From the NCBI RefSeq assembly GCF_001665395.1, contig NZ_LZSG01000023.1:1-64000 (forward strand): a DNA stretch of 64,000 bases, in the 5' to 3' direction. Each line of letters opens with the position of its first letter. Position 1 is the stretch's first letter. The translations under genes were made by a program, and so were the position numbers. This document shows positions 62,754 through 64,000 of this stretch, piece by piece. The stretch is from Mycobacterium sp. 1164966.3. Lineage in GTDB: Bacteria; Actinomycetota; Actinomycetes; Mycobacteriales; Mycobacteriaceae. Below the pieces are notes generated by a model, which was given only the letters and a program-made list of their open reading frames with translations, was not told the origin of the DNA and searched no databases.

Positions 62754-64000
62754 TTAATCGCCAGTGCGCGTGAACGTTTCGTTGAAGTCCGCTGTGGCGG
62801 CACAGGGCGCGCTTTGTTCGTGGTGGCCATGGCCGGTTAACCGGGCGATCGGATCTTGCGGTGGTTGCGGCAACGGATACTCTCCGGTGTCTTTCAGATG
62901 GGTGTTCATTCCGGACCCACATTGGCCCAGTCCGTCGACGTCCCAGATCCACTTTCCGCCGCCGAATACCAGTGGTACGTCACTCGACTGCGCATGAAAG
63001 TAGCTCATGCACCGATCGCCGGTGCGGAGACATCTCGTCGTGACCGCATAGTTTTGCTGCGTTTGCGGGAGCCCGTTGGTGAAAGTTCGGGTGGATTGAT
63101 AACGGCCGTGCAACGCTTCGGCGGGCGACACCACCCGGGGCGGTTGACCGGCCGGATCGGCAACCTTGTTGACGTCCACATCGCCGGTGCGGGTGAAGGT
63201 TACCGTTCGACTATTGGAACAGACATTGCTGGACGTCGCGGTCAATGCACCGGTGAAAGTACCGGCGGAACGTGGTTGCAAGGTAAACACCAGGAAGAAC
63301 TCGATAGTCGCGCCCTGACATTGATCCGAGGCGAGAGCCACGCCCACCCAACTCCCCCCGATCTGGTCCAGCACCACCGTCGGCGTCCCGACGGGCGCGC
63401 CACCGATGCGGGCCGCCGTCGCCACGCAGCCGGTCGAACGACACACCGAGCGCACGTTGTAGGTGCTCGTGATCGCCGACGGCAGAACCGAATTCGGGAC
63501 CGCGTCGACGCCATTGATGAGCGGACCGAAGTCGGTCCGAAATGTGCCGGTGAACGGACCCTCGGTGACGGTCGGCTGCTGCTGTCGACGGTGAGAGTGC
63601 CTCTCGACGGCGAATACGCCGCCGGCGATCAGTAACGCGATGCCCAGTAAGACACCGATGAGGAGCCGCCGGCGACGCATCCGCGGCTTTCCGAGCGGAA
63701 CGGACGGCAGAGCGGGCCCGGTGGCGGCGACCATCGGCCGGGTTTCGGGGAAGCTGACCGCGCGGCGGCCGGATGCGTAACCCGGACTCAACGACTGGCG
63801 CAATTCGTGCGTGAACTCCCCACAGCTTGCGAACCGGACCGACGGATTTTTAGCCATAGCCACGGCAAACACCCAGTCCAGCGCGGCCAGCTCGGGGCGC
63901 CGTGCACCGATTGACGCGGGCGGAGCGATGACTTGCTGAGTGACCACTACCGCCGGGTTGGAGTGCACGTACGGCGGCGCGCCGGTCAATAAGTGAAATA
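62754..64000 (-). CDS. PknF-like receptor kinase, tandem paralogue, N-terminus beyond window
   Basis: The visible part is the C-lobe end of a kinase (FHLLTGAPPYVHSNPAVVVTQQ, VFAVAMAKNPSVRF), a juxtamembrane linker, one transmembrane helix (LLIGVLLGIALLIAGGVFAV) and an ectodomain. The ectodomain matches that of the kinase at 60869-62707: VRSVCRSTGCVATAA, SPAEALHGRYQSTRTF, CLRTGDRCMSYFHAQ. The stops are 46 nt before the other kinase start, so the two lie in tandem. The frame is open to base 64000; the kinase N-lobe lies outside the window. Confidence 0.88.
   Translation of the reverse strand, partial: FHLLTGAPPYVHSNPAVVVTQQVIAPPASIGARRPELAALDWVFAVAMAKNPSVRFASCGEFTHELRQSLSPGYASGRRAVSFPETRPMVAATGPALPSVPLGKPRMRRRRLLIGVLLGIALLIAGGVFAVERHSHRRQQQPTVTEGPFTGTFRTDFGPLINGVDAVPNSVLPSAITSTYNVRSVCRSTGCVATAARIGGAPVGTPTVVLDQIGGSWVGVALASDQCQGATIEFFLVFTLQPRSAGTFTGALTATSSNVCSNSRTVTFTRTGDVDVNKVADPAGQPPRVVSPAEALHGRYQSTRTFTNGLPQTQQNYAVTTRCLRTGDRCMSYFHAQSSDVPLVFGGGKWIWDVDGLGQCGSGMNTHLKDTGEYPLPQPPQDPIARLTGHGHHEQSAPCAATADFNETFTRTGD

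Noticed and set aside
1..64000. tRNA, rRNA or CRISPR array
   Set aside because: No cloverleaf-like sequences with a T-loop TTCGAATCC in an intergenic gap and no regularly spaced repeats were seen.

Overview
The window comes from a high-GC actinobacterium, almost certainly a Mycobacterium. The evidence is the set of genes with recognisable mycobacterial relatives: a FabG3/Rv2002-like hydroxysteroid dehydrogenase, an Rv1747-like FHA-ABC exporter, PknF-like receptor kinases, an SseB-like rhodanese, an Rv2287-like Na+/H+ antiporter and a hydrolase-cyclase of the Rv1900c type. Also typical are GTG/TTG starts, abundant ATGA-type overlaps, and many LLM (F420-type), SDR, P450 and acyl-CoA genes. It does not look like M. 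tuberculosis: gene order is different and no PE/PPE, IS element, tRNA, rRNA or CRISPR was seen. The first ~117 bases are low-complexity G/C sequence with a 20-C run and look like a contig edge.

Layout. 0.1-1.1 kb: 3' part of a DUF2357/PD-(D/E)XK restriction-type nuclease. 1.5-3.3 kb: divergent VOC protein and cytochrome P450. 3.3-8.2 kb: a minus-strand signalling block with one intact Ser/Thr kinase, a hydrolase-adenylate cyclase fusion, and two kinase homologues that have lost catalytic motifs. 8.3-20.3 kb: housekeeping-type genes (aldehyde dehydrogenase, rhodanese, acyltransferase, FAD oxidase, TetR with its operator, DUF1707, chagasin-like lipoprotein, DUF5685 protein with a Cys-rich tail, antiporter, glycosyltransferase) with a broken vapC.

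20-45 kb is a catabolic/redox region. It has three paralogous diaminopentanoate-dehydrogenase-like NAD(P) enzymes, three LLM oxidoreductases, a second P450, a solute-binding-type protein without a signal peptide, an HsaA-like flavin monooxygenase, several SDRs, an NAD-dependent epimerase, a double hot-dog protein and FabG3. An 18-bp motif occurs just upstream of three minus-strand genes in the 28-33 kb block and probably defines a small regulon. A family of long intergenic hairpins beginning GAGCAGACGC is scattered from 19 to 46 kb.

45-64 kb. The most unusual locus is a two-gene operon at 46.2-49.0 kb: a 644-residue protein joining a cysteine-dioxygenase cupin, a central domain with a caspase-like His/Cys pattern and a SAM methyltransferase, followed 4 nt later by a non-canonical Asp/Glu racemase homologue. 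Beyond it lie a frameshifted cyclase-AAA regulator, the Rv1747-like exporter, an AbrB-like gene coupled to a cyclase-fold protein, an acyl-CoA synthetase, a crotonase, two relic genes, and two tandem PknF-like receptor kinases with duplicated ectodomains; the last runs off the right edge.

The recurrent theme is signalling: four intact or partial Ser/Thr kinases or pseudokinases plus a fifth at the edge, and five genes carrying class III cyclase-type domains, placed among lipid/steroid-type catabolic enzymes.
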